From contig NC_064042.1 of NCBI RefSeq assembly GCF_932526225.1, forward strand, positions 13,467,040 through 13,531,039: a stretch of 64,000 nucleotides of DNA, given 5' to 3'. A model generated the notes under the pieces. That model did not search any database. It was not told where the DNA came from and worked only from the letters and a program-made list of their open reading frames with translations. Positions 36,410 through 47,787 of this stretch are shown here, in pieces. This DNA comes from Nematostella vectensis (taxonomy: Eukaryota > Cnidaria > Anthozoa > Actiniaria > Edwardsiidae). Each line of letters begins with the position of its first letter. The stretch's first letter is position 1. A program made the position numbers and the translations under genes.

Positions 36410-39400
36410 GGACTGGCTGGTAAAGATGGTTTGCGGGGACCAAAAGGAGTCAAGGTATGTAAAGGGTGATATAAAAGAGTTTTTTAAAGTGCCAAGTCTG
36501 TTTAGGTGTTCTATGCTAACAACAACAATGATATAAACTGTAAGTACTACAAGTCTTTTAAAAACCAATAAAACGAAACTACTGGTATTCCTTGGTATTG
36601 TGGAGAGCTTTGTTTTTGGTGCTCAATGCCTTTGTTCTCTATTTCATTGTCTCGTTCTAAGGTCTTTGTTTTTGGCTCTTGTTCCATTGTGTTTTTGGTG
36701 CTTGTGCTCCGTAATACCAGGAAACTACCAATAAAACTATGCTTACTGTACACCTGCCATAAAAGAAGGGAAAACATATTTGAATTTTTTTAGGCAAAAT
36801 TGGCCCATTATGAGGGTCTCTTTTTCAATTTCAATCTTTATATTTATGTCCATCATAGACGTAAAGTAACCTCCCACGCAGGCATCGCTTGCAGGGGATT
36901 GAAAGCCATAAAGCAGTTTTCTAACTTATGGCCCTGAACTACTCTACTACTACAATGATGATAAAAGAGATGAATCTCAATATTATCCTACAGAAACTCA
37001 GTCCGTTATTGCCAACAGGGTGAAGCTGGTGTACAAGGACCTACAGGGCCTGCTGGTGACCCTGGCATGACTGGAGTCCCTGGTTTTCCTGGAATCAATG
37101 CTATCCCTGTAGGTATCCAAATTAAAGCATTATTTTGCCCACTGCCATGGAAAAGTGTTTTTTTTTTTTTGGAAAAATATTTGCGCAAATTGTGAAATTT
37201 CATAACCGAGTTGCTTCATAAATTCACAATTTATTATTTGCATGAAAATATATGAAAGTCAATTACAAAATTACTTAGTGTAATACTGATTTACAAAAAA
37301 AAATATGAATTAACCTTTTCAATGGTTTGACATGATGAGTCAGAAGAAGTCTTTGCATACAATGATGATGATAATGTTAAACAATTTAAGTTATATTTTA
37401 TTAATAGCTGTCGATTTTTAATTTTTACAGGGTATCCCTGGTATCCAAGGACCTAAGGGATTCTATGGCTTGTGCGGATGCAACGGAAGCAGGGCAAGTG
37501 GCAGTAGCCTTTTATCTATTTTTGTTCAAGATACACTTAGACTTTCAAGGCTCATTATAGAAAAAAAAAAGAAAATCACAAAAATGAATTCTAGTGAAAC
37601 ATGTAAAATTGCATTTTTGACAAACATGGTAAATTTTAATGTACAAATTGATTTGCTTAGAGCTGCACACAACATTTTTGTTCCATGCATTCTGATTTTG
37701 AAAGTTATTTTGGATTAAAACAAGAGTATTCTTGTTCATGGGTAAATAAGTTATCCCCAATAAGCTTGCATATTTTTGTTTGTGCAGGGTGAAGGTGGTC
37801 TTCCTGGTGGAAACGGGCTTCCTGGGAACCCTGGAGATCCTGGTCGACCTGGACTGAAAGCAGAAGAGGTAACTCATACAGCAGCATGTTAATACTGTAG
37901 TTCAGGGGTGCCAGAAAAGTAGATGCTCAAGATGCTGATGCTGATGTAGCTTCTTCTGCTGTTGCTGATAATGGTGATAATGATGATGGTAGTGATGATG
38001 ATGGTGGTGATGATGATGATGGTGGTGATGATGGTAGTGATGATGATGGTGGTGATAATGATGATGGTAGTGATGATGATGGTGGTGATGATGATGATGG
38101 TGGTGATGATGGTAGTGATGATGATGGTGGTGATGATGGTAGTGATGATGTTGGTGATAATGGTAGTGATGATGGTATTGATGATGTTGATAGTGGTGAT
38201 AATGATGGTGATGGTAGTGATGGTGGTGGTGATGATAATGGTGATGATGATGGTGATAATGATGATGGTGGTGGTGGTGATGATGATGGTGGTGATAATG
38301 ATGATGGTGGTGATGATGATGGTGGTGATGATGTTGGTGATAATGGTAGTGATAATGATGATGGTGATAATGATGATGGTAGTGATGATGATGGTGGTGA
38401 TGATGGTAGTGATGTTGATGGTGGTGATGATGGTGGTGATGATGATGGTGGTGATGATGGTAGTGATGTTGATGGTGGTGATGATGGTGGTGGTGATAAT
38501 GATGATGGTAGTGATGATGGTAGTGATGTTGATGGTGGTGATGATGGTAGTGATGATGTTGGTGATAATGGTAGTGATGATGGTATTGATGATGTTGATA
38601 GTGGTGATAATGATGGTGATGGTAATGATGATGGTGGTGGTGATGATAATGGTGATGATGATGTCGGTGGTAATGATGATGGTGGTGGTGATGATAATGG
38701 TGATGATGGTGGTGGTGGTGATGATGATGTTGGTGGTAATGATGATGGTGGTGGTGATGATAATGGTGATGATGATGTCGGTGGTAATGATGATGGTGAA
38801 AGTGATAATGATTGTGCTGTGGCTACTGATGTAGCTGATGTTGCTGCCAATATTGTTGCTGCTCATTAAGTTGCCGGTGATGATGGTGCCATGATGATGG
38901 TGTTGATAATACCAACTTTATAATGACAGTATTTTTATAAAAATGTTGGTTGCAATTTTGAGAGGTTAATGAAGAATGATGATGATTATTTAATGATTCT
39001 GCTACATGGAATCTGCTTAATGACTAGGTAATAGTAATGTGGATCAAGAGATGTTGTTCATACTGCTGCCTTTACAAATAATGATAATGATTCTTGTTAT
39101 CTTTTGTCATAAGCTACACCTACTCATCACTGAGACTTGTTTATTTCTTTTGACAGGGCGAGTCGTACAGAGGGGATTTTGATACAAGAAATATACAAAA
39201 AGGACAACCGGTGAGATATCCTTGATTTCCCCCATTTTTTTTAAGCAAAAAGGTTTATTCCAGGGTTCAGTACCATCTCTTTTTAACCAACTACCAAATG
39301 GTATAAGAAACTTATTGGCCTTAAAGTTTGAACCTAGAAGAAATGTAAAGCATGATCTTTGCCTCAGGTTTATATAGAACAATGTAAATATCTATTTATT

Positions 39401-42143
39401 TCCTATGGACAGCTTGAATCTTTTTGTTATCTACTTTTTTCCAGATTTGTCTTACTAATCTTTGTTTTGCTTGTTTGCAGGGAGGACCAGGTCGCCGTGG
39501 TCCTGTTGGTCCACCGGTATGACTCTTAAATCCTAGCTTAGCATACAACAATCATTAGACAATCATTAGTGTTTTATTACATACGACAATCATTCATTAG
39601 TGTTTTATTACATACGACAATAATTCATTGGTGTTTTATTACATATGACAATCATTCATCAGTGTTTTATTGTGTTTGAAGTGGCACTAAAATGCTGAAC
39701 AGTCATTTTGGAAGGTCAAACACAGTTGAAATAATACAGAATAACTTGAATAACAATCCAAGTTTATTAAAATAAAATGACCTTTAATCTATTGATGTAT
39801 CTAGTACAGGTTCTTTGAAGCTTTTCTTAACAAATACGCTAAGTTTCATTTGCTTATCTTTCTCAGGGACCACAAGGAATCCAAGGCAACCCAGGATACC
39901 AGGTTAGATTTCAGTAAAACATAGTTGGCAAGATATTGTAGGGTCACACATTTAGAGCCCTATGTACTTCCTTACTTTACTTATCCCCATCTTCCTTAGT
40001 GGGAAATAGGGCCGCTTTTCATACATGGTGCAGAGATTCCATGCTTCAATTCTAATTTGTGCCTTAGGCCTTAGTAGACTATTCCTCTCAACTCTAACTT
40101 CCTCATTGAGGCTTTCACTAGAGTTGTTCGTACTGCCACTGGTGACTCAACTAAAGTCCACACATAGGCCTGTGGAGTGGGGGAGCTAGCCCCATGCCCA
40201 ACCCTAAACCTGGAGTCCCAAGGGATCACTCTTTGCCTAGCCCCTACCTTTTGACATGTCCGGCATGGGTGACCCTACCAGGAGTACTTGGCTCCAGCCG
40301 GCATACTGGGGAGGTCACTGGGGCACTCACTGGAGCCCTATGTACTAACATTCTCTTGCTGCTGTCCTCAGGGTGTACCAGGACCAAGAGGCATGCAGGT
40401 GGGTCATAACCACCATCCTGGGGTCCTGCCCCCTCGTCCAACAACCCCCTTGTCCCGCTCCTCCCCCAGACAGGAATTTGACAAAAGTTTAAGCTTCTAT
40501 CATATGTTTTATATATTGATGCTTTTCATGTTGTTTCCATTCCCCGACGAGATCTCCTACTGAAATACTGTCAACACTTAAATTATAATCCTGTTTATCA
40601 TCCTAAAATTATTATAAAGTGTAATGCACTGATTGATAACAGTAAGTATTGTTAACTGATTACTTTGATGACCTCCTTGTTGTTTGCAGGCTGAAGAAGG
40701 GCCTGCTGGAAACAAAGGACCACAGGTGAACATACAGATGACAAACCATATGTGGATGAAGATAGTAGCGACTGTCATACTGATGGCAGTGGTGGTGATA
40801 ACGATGGTGATCGTTAAGGGTGTTCCCTGGAAGGATTTAATGGGAATGTTTTTTCGTGATCTATTTATTTCTATTTGTGAGTGGCTGGTAGTGCATAATT
40901 TTAGCTTGCCACCGAATTTTGGCTGGTCTATGATTGTTGACAATCTGTTTAACTTTATTGTGATGTGGCTGTTAAAAAAGTTGTAGTGGTATTCACAGGT
41001 AGCCCATGCAATGCATTTGAACTTTCTTAGTCATGTGTACCCTATCAGCAGTCCCTAACTGATTTTCTATTGCAAAACGCAATAGAAATATTTTGAAGCT
41101 GATATGATACCATGATTGAAGGAGGTCCAAATGGATTTCTTGGGCTACCTGTGTTCTATACTTTTCCACAGGGAGACCCTGGTCCTGCTGCAATGGAAGG
41201 AAACAAGGGCGAATTGGTGAGTCTTAACACCTAATACCTTACCATTTTTTTCATATTCATTAATATTTCCATTCATTAATCATTTTTTTCTGTGTTATTC
41301 AGGGAGAGCCAGGAGACCCAGGAACCCTTGAAGTGGAGGGAAAGACAGGAGATGCGGTAAACCAATGAGAATAACAGACTGGGGTGGCTTCATCTTTTCC
41401 TTAGTTCTTTTAAGAAATAAAACAAAAGAAAAAAACCTCCAAATCCAGGGTTAATTGTCCATGTATGTAGTAATAGGTCACTGGGGTCAAGTCCATGCTT
41501 ACACACAGGCTTTATTTTAAAAGTTTTTTTTGGGGGGGTGGGGGTGGGGTGCTTGGTGTTTTAAGATAACACAGTGGCAACACACTGCATAAGCCAGGTA
41601 TCTCACCAATCATAGGCAAAACCACTGCTTTATTAATAAAGCTTGATTTTCACATGTTACCATGATGGAACACATTATGGGTACCCTACTTCCCCCCCCC
41701 CCCCCCCACCCCTCTGACATCATAAAACCCTCTGTTTAGAAATTCACAGGGCAACAGACTGGTAGGTTTGCTCCCTCCGACCTCATAAAACCCTCTGTTT
41801 AGCAAATTCCAGAGCAACAGACCAGTAGGTTAGCTGACAAGTCATTATTTAGTATTTTCTTTCTATTATGATTTTGCAGGGAGATCAAGGACCGAAAGGC
41901 AATGTGGTAAGTGTTCTGGTCAAGTGATCTGGTCAGTTTTTAGTGATAACCAATATTATTGGAATAGTGTCTTACCATGTGATAGCTGTAATCTGATTCT
42001 GTGTCCATTCCACACTTGTTTAGGGCGCAAAAGGTGAGAAAGGTTTGCAGGGAAATACACCTGATCAGCCTGGTCCTCCTGGCCGACGTGGTTCAGCTGG
42101 AATGAAGGGCGAGCCAGGTCCTGCAGGAGAGAAAGGAATGCAA
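36410..42143 (+). CDS. Collagen IV exon block III (E1-E13), gene 2
   Basis: Exons are E1 36410-36454, E2 37019-37108, E3 37431-37493 (GC donor), E4 37788-37868, E5 39157-39210, E6 39481-39516, E7 39867-39902, E8 40372-40398, E9 40690-40725, E10 41172-41216, E11 41303-41356, E12 41880-41906 and E13 42024-42143. This is the only complete set. Differences from the other blocks are Pro to Leu in E1, Gly to Ala in E4 (GCA 37860-37862), Pro to Ser in E5, Gly to Ala at the start of E9 (GCT 40690-40692), and loss of one 9-base Gly-X-Y triplet in E11. Confidence 0.8.
37963..38835. repeat. GAT/GGT microsatellite, block III
   Basis: E4-E5 intron array of the same family as those at 15985, 26496 and 30641, differing in length and internal order. 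Confidence 0.95.
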
Positions 42144-42164
42144 GTAAGTAAATAGAATAAGTGT

Positions 42165-42760
42165 AATCAAAAGGGTGGTGGATGGTGGTTTAAATGGGTG
42201 GGGTCACTAACAGGTGGTGAGTTAAATGGGTGGAGTCACTGCGGGATGGTGAGTTAAAATGGGTGGAGTCATCAACGGGTGATGGGTTAAATGGGTGGAG
42301 TCATCAACGGGTGGTGGGTTAAATGGGTGGAGTCATCAACGGGTTGTGGGTTAAATGGGTGGAGTCACTGAGGGATTTTGGGTTAAATGGGTGAAGTCAC
42401 CAACGGGTAGTGGATTAAAAAGGGTGGGGTCACAAAGGGGCGATAAGCTCAATTGGTGGGGTCACTAAAGGATGGTACATAGGTTGAATGGATGGGGTCA
42501 CTAAAGGATGGTAGGTTAAATGGATGGGGTCACAAAGGGTTTGTGGGTTCAACGGGTGGGGTCACTAAGGGGTGGTGGGTTTAATGGGTGGGGTCACTAA
42601 GGGGTGGTGGGTTAAATGGGTGGGGTCACTAAGAGGTGGTGGGTTAAATGGGTGGGGTCACTAAGGGATGGTGGGTTTAATGGGTTGGGTCACTAAGGGG
42701 TGGTGGGTTAAATGGGTGGGGTCACTTAAGGGGTGATAGGGTCTCTAAGGGGTGATGATA
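42165..42760. repeat. ~32-bp minisatellite in the E13-E14 intron
   Basis: About eighteen units of the type GGTGGTGGGTTAAATGGGTG plus GGGTCACTAAGG. The first two units are also present after E13 of block IIb (34440-34505), where the duplication junction cuts the array. Confidence 0.9.
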
Positions 42761-42855
42761 AAGATCTTGCAAATTGTTTCAATGCAAATGTGGGACTGCA
42801 ATCTCCCTTTACCTTTTTTGTGTATTCAGTGTCTAATGTGACTTTGTCTATTTAG

Positions 42856-43808
42856 GGGGACAGTGGCAATGATGGTGTCCGAGGGCCAAAAGGATTTGGT
42901 GTAAGTACATCTAATATGATCCGCAAGAAGTTTCTTCTATCTATTGATGACTAAATTAATATGAGGTACTTAAATTACTGATTTCTCTAGTATAAAAGGT
43001 GCATTTTAATAGTGTTTCGCTTATGGAATAATAGTGAATATTAATATGTTTTATCTTATGTTATGATAGGTGCATGTTAATGATTATCGTCTTTCTGTAC
43101 AGGGTGTGACTGGCGAGCAGGGTGATGCTGGTCCGCCTGGACCTGAGGGGAATATGGTAAGAAGCAATTTAAGCTACTAACATAGATAAATACAGAAAGC
43201 CTGCATGTGAAGATGTATACCTAATACAATAATGTAAATATCTCTTGATCCGAAATGCAAAGTAATTTGTTTTTGTTGATATTTTACAAGATCGGCCTAA
43301 CAGGATATCATACTTCAAAGGCGTGATTCTTCTTCCCATGTATTTATTACAGCATATTTTCAGGTCTCCATTTTGTTTTTGTACTATGGTCCTTTTTCCT
43401 TTTAACTTCGACCTTCGATTGACTTAATTATTCTGCAATCAATCATGATTGCTTTGCAATGAACTCATAATTTACAGTATTTCTTTTATCTGTATTTGAA
43501 AAAAAATAGAGATAAATACTCGTATGGGAAATGGATGATTTTTCTTAGAATATATGCGCGCCACCTTAGCATCTTTATCCATGTTTTTAGAAAAATATAG
43601 CTTTTCTCTCATCATTTTACACTTTGGTGATTTAAATCGGACATTTTATTGGAGGAGGGATTAAATTACACATTGTCTGAAGTAGATTTGTTTAGCTAAT
43701 GCAATTTACTTCTTCCTGGTCAGTCGGTAATGGTGTGTGTGTTTCCAGGGACCACGTGGTCAGCCCGGACCCGAGGGGTCACCTGGTCTTCCTGGAGAAA
43801 GAGGAACG
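42856..43808 (+). CDS. Collagen IV exons E14-E16, gene 2
   Basis: E14 42856-42900 (GDSGNDGVRGPKGFG), E15 43103-43156 and E16 43749-43808 are phase-0 exons of perfect Gly-X-Y, single copy in the window except for the 5' half of E14. E16 contains GLPGER, which in its hydroxylated form is an integrin-binding triplet motif of fibrillar collagens. They continue the frame of E13. Confidence 0.85.
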
Positions 43809-44274
43809 GTAAGCAAATATTACACCTTTCTTGTTCTGTTTGTACTGATAGGCTTAAGCACAAGGTTAACATTATTTTGAAACCTATTGCTTATTTTTTT
43901 GGCCTCGACACAAGAACAAATATTATACTAATACCAATTTGTGCCTGGCCACAAGGAAATACTTTGTCCAGGGGGCGGTAAGGGTTATTTCCGTGATCCG
44001 TGAACGGCCGTTTTTGTTTATTGTAAATCGTGAATAGGACATATTGAAAACCGTGATTGCTACCTTCGTTGTTGACGAAATTTGATTAGCGTGAATCTAT
44101 GCTCTTTAAAAATCGTGAATCCTGATTTCTGAGTAAAGGTCCTTGTCGTCAGTTTATCAGTTTATTGTGAAACGCGATTTCCGATTTTGGAAACTCGTGA
44201 AACCTGCAGGGACCCCCCCCCCCCCCCCCGTACAGCCATTGTTTGTCTTATATTTAACTGCTTGTTACCCAAAG

Positions 44275-44894
44275 GGTGGAGTTCCTGGCCCCAAAGGCAA
44301 ACAAGGCGCACCTGGTACAATCGGCTTTCCTGGATCTTGTGGGGACACTGGTGATCTGGGACCTCCAGGTGCTAAGGGTCTTCCAGGGGCTCAACAGTAT
44401 GGGCCCCTCGGCGAGGCAGGACCTCCTAGAAGCCAAGGCTCTCCTGGTGCTCCAGGTAACACAACATGAAACAATGCGTGACTGTCGTGAAACTCATGTA
44501 CAAGATGATAGCATGTATACCATGTATAAGATAATAGTTACCGTGATGCGTGACATGTATGCGTCGTTGTTTTATTTGTGTTGTTTGATATTCTTATGTG
44601 AGCTCGAGTTAGCGGGGTTCCACTGTACTACAGTATCCTGTTATTGGTTCTAGCTAGTAGTTACAATTGCTATAAAAACTGTTAGCACATTCAACTCACA
44701 CTCTGCTCTCTACTCAGGCATCATTGGCATGAACGGAGCAATGGGCAAGAAAGGCGACACGGGACCACTCGGTCCTAAAGGACAGCCGGGCTCTCCTGGT
44801 ATTGATATTCCTGGTCCTAAGGGCATGGACGGACCTCCTGGAGAAAAGGGCCTCCCCGGAGTTCAAGGCGACCCTGGTATCAAGGGTCCCAAAG
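44275..44894 (+). CDS. Collagen IV exons E17-E18, gene 2
   Basis: E17 44275-44455 begins phase 0 ([11 protein letters not shown]) and ends in a split glycine. E18 44718-44894 begins and ends in split glycines and encodes [13 protein letters not shown] to IKGPKG. E17 has two departures from Gly-X-Y: AQQYG and an Arg (AGA 44428-44430) where Gly is expected. The phase-1 end of E18 fits the start of exon 512 in gene 1. That suggests the normal gene order is E18 followed by exons like 512-754 and 1103-1327, which are missing here. Confidence 0.8.
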
Positions 44895-45109
44895 GTACGT
44901 TATCGCCAGCGAGCTTAATTGAACTTTAAGAAGGCCAATCATGCCGCCATTTTATGCTACCGCTCAATGGCGAGTCACACAAAGCATCTATTACCATCGG
45001 CTAATTCAAGCAAGTAACCAAGATATTTTCAATCAAATATCCTCAATAACATATCAGACTTCATTCGCACACTGTTATTTTGAAGTTTCCTTGCGAATAA
45101 ATCCCTGTT

Positions 45110-45922
45110 TGTAATAAAAGGTGTTTACTTCAAAATTCGGTTGTTTCTTTTACAATAAAGCTCTACAAAATCAAATCTACCGAGTGAAAAAACTACAACA
45201 TAAGACAACGAGGAGCCCTATCCTCGGGGGGCCCATAAGATAAATAAGGGGCCACAGGGGGCCCAAAACAAATAATATTATAACATCTCCCTTCTCAACA
45301 AAGTGTTAGGTTAAGTGTTCAATAAATGTTCTTAACAATGTTCAATAAGTCTTTGTGGTTTTTTGATAACCCTGCCAGATGCTGTGCTCATCGGTGTCGT
45401 CTCGTGTTGCCTCTCAGAAGACTTTGGTGGTGTAGGCGATGCTGTCACATTATTGCTTAACTGTGTGGGGTTGTTGGTACTTTCTGGTGGTAGTTGAGGA
45501 ATGGCTGGTATAACAAAAGGACTTGTGCTCATCGATTGATCATTAGGTGTTGAAATGATTTGTCGTCGATTTCTCCTGAAGACACGCCCACGCTCATCTC
45601 CTAATCCTAATAAGTACGATCGGGGCAATACTTCTGCTTTCCTCCACTCAGCCTCCCGGTTTGGACGGATACGCACCTTATCTCCAACTTGTAAAGGAGG
45701 GAGATCATGACTATGACTATCATAATACTTCCCACTTCTGACACCATGTAATAAAAGGTGTTTACTTCAAAATTCGGTTGTTTCTTTTACAATAAAGCTC
45801 TACAAAATCAAATCTACCGAGTGAAAAAACTACAACATAAGACAACGAGGAGCCCTATCCTCGGGGGGCCCATAAGATAAATAAGGGGCCACAGGGGGCC
45901 CAAAACAAATAATATTATAACA
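45110..45922 (-). mobile_element. Internally deleted Ty3/gypsy-type LTR retrotransposon
   Basis: Two 176-base LTRs (45110-45285 and 45747-45922), identical by eye, run TG...CA and are flanked by a CTGTT target duplication (45105-45109 and 45923-45927). Read on the - strand, the 5' LTR is followed by a primer-binding-like TGGTGTCAGAAGTGGG (45746-45731). Next comes a short open stretch resembling the C-terminal end of Ty3/gypsy Pol (QVGDKVRIRPN, EVLPRSYLL, FRRNRRQI) that stops at about 45335, then a purine tract GAGAAGGGAGA against the 3' LTR. Gag, protease, reverse transcriptase and most of integrase are missing, so it is non-autonomous. Identical LTRs imply recent insertion. Confidence 0.88.
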
Positions 45923-45927
45923 CTGTT

Positions 45928-46584
45928 TTTTTTTTAAATGATAAACAATAACAAAGGAGTGGATGATTTACATTCTTTAAGGGTATTCCGTCAATTTCTC
46001 GTCAAGACATTCCCGGTTTACACCCTTAATAAAAAAGAAAGAAAGCGTGTCAAGTGGCAGTTCTTAGACAAAATAGTGCTTATGGGTACTAATTATTGGT
46101 TTAAATAAAGACGATAGATAAACAACCCCATGGATGCCAGAACCATAAACAGTTAATAGATTACCGTATGATATAAGCATATTTTTTCTGCATCTGTAAG
46201 AAATATATAAAATTTCAAAGATTTTTTCGGTCCAGAGTTATAACCTACTGCCCTCACGTCCTTGTTATCTAGCTCATGCTACAAACCAGCTTCATAGTCT
46301 ATTTTTATGATATTATTTTATTAAATTCATCCGTCATATTTTATTTTAGCTTTTAGCAAAGTTATGTTATCTACAGTGCTTGTTGTATTATTCCGATTTT
46401 GTGAAAGTTTGCCCCAAAAAAACTGGGATTCGACTATGCAAAATCGAGATGCGTGGTTATAATGGGCTTAAATTTGGTAAAGAATTAAGCGATATTTATT
46501 CCTCGCTTAGGTCAAAAAACTTATTTTCGTATCCCCCTTACCCGTATCAATAAACTCTTTTGCTAAATATACCTCGACCTCCAA
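45928..46584. other. A+T-rich spacer, no gene seen
   Basis: Nothing recognisable lies between the LTR element and the foldback hairpin. In gene 1 order the exons corresponding to 512-754 and 1103-1327 should be in this interval; they are not present. Confidence 0.6.
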
Positions 46585-46710
46585 GAATCCAAAATTTCCT
46601 TTCTTCGTTTGGGAATAGCGCGATGTAGTCACTCAAACCCACCAATCAAAACCAGGCATTAACATGTCTGACTACGCGCTATTCCCAAATGAGACAAGGA
46701 TTTTGGATTC
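46585..46710. mobile_element. Foldback hairpin (MITE-like)
   Basis: Arms of roughly 42-46 bases (GAATCCAAAATT...TTTGGGAATAGCGCG, and the inverse ending GGATTTTGGATTC... ) face each other across a ~35-base loop. No coding capacity. Confidence 0.65.
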
Positions 46711-46929
46711 GCCGAGTTCGCACAACAACGAATTCAGCTTTAAGCAGCAAACTCTCTGATTCATCCAGAAAACTAAGAAAGCCAACAATAGACCTTTTCG
46801 CGTTTAATTGGGAGGCCTGTGGTTTTACAACAAAGAGAGGCTCAAACGGGCATGTTTTGGCGGAAATGCAGCGGCCTGTGCGTCGGGTCGTTTCCAAATA
46901 CAAAAGACAATCAGCCAAAACATTTGCCC

Positions 46930-47165
46930 AAAATGCTTTTGTATTCAGGAGTTGTTTGTTATGGCTGTTGTTTGTTAAGGGGTGATGATAAAGATGCTTT
47001 TGTATTCAGGAAATGCTTTTGTATTCAGGAGTTGTTTGTTATGGCTGTTGTTTGTTAAGGGGTGATGATAAAGATCTTGCAAATTGTTTCAATGCAAATG
47101 TGGGACTGCAATCTCCCTTTACCTTTTTTGTGTATTCAGTGTCTAATGTGACTTTGTCTATTTAG
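46930..47165 (+). repeat. Short direct repeats and a copy of the E14 upstream intron
   Basis: CTTTTGTATTCAGG occurs three times and GGGGTGATGATAAAGAT twice between 46930 and 47080. From about 47058 the sequence equals 42757-42855, the end of the E13-E14 intron including the E14 acceptor. It is the left flank of the chimeric exon. Confidence 0.85.
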
Positions 47166-47340
47166 GGGGACAGTGGCAATGATGGTAACCCAGGCCCACG
47201 AGGAGATCTCGGGTCTGGCGGTCAACAGGGAGACCGTGGTGAAGCTTCTATCAATGCAGGAACCAAGGGAGAAAAGGGTGAACCTGGCGAAGCCGGCTTT
47301 CCTGGCCCCCAGGGTCCACCTGGGGAGAGAGGAGCGACAG
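47166..47340 (+). CDS. Chimeric collagen exon: 5' of E14 joined to gene 1 exon 2238
   Basis: The first bases (GGGGACAGTGGCAATGATGG) and the preceding intron are those of E14. From TGATGGTAACCC onward the sequence is that of exon 2238-2411 and its downstream intron. The join lies in a shared TGATGGT and keeps Gly-X-Y (GDSGNDG then NPGPRG). The exon therefore has a phase-0 start and a phase-1 end, 175 bases. It is compatible with a phase-0 donor such as E16 but not with E18: from E18 the frame would reach a TGA within six codons. Confidence 0.88.
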
Positions 47341-47359
47341 GTGCGTACGCGGAGGATAA

Positions 47360-47787
47360 GGGGGTAGATCTGAGAATGGGGCAGAAACGGGGAGTAAGGA
47401 GAGAATGGGGGTAGATCTGAGAAAGGGGCACGGACAGTAAGGAGAACATGGGGGTAGATCAGAGAAAGGAGCACGGGAGTAAGGAGAGAATGGGGGTAGA
47501 TCTGAGAAAGGGGCACGGACAGTAAGGAGAAAATGGGGTTAGATCTGAGAAAGGGGCATGGGAAGTAAGGAGAGAATGGGGGTAGGTCTGAGAAAGGGGC
47601 ACGGACAGTAAGGAGAAAATGGGGGTAGATCAGAGAAAAGAGCACGGGAGTAAGGAGAGAATAAGGGTAGATCAGAGAAAGGGGTACGGGCAGTAAGTAG
47701 AGAATGGGGCACGGACACGGGTAGTAAGGAGAGAATGGGGTTAGATCTGAGAAATGGGCACGGGAAGTAAGGAGAGAATGGGGGTAA
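47360..47787. repeat. ~43-bp minisatellite, second copy, left part
   Basis: Same array as 2415-2725, longer here, cut by the retrotransposon fragment and resumed at 49430-49600. Confidence 0.85.

Noticed and set aside
45332-45676. Independent minus-strand gene of 114 codons
   Set aside because: It lies wholly between the two LTRs and reads as the end of a Ty3/gypsy Pol, so it belongs to the retroelement.
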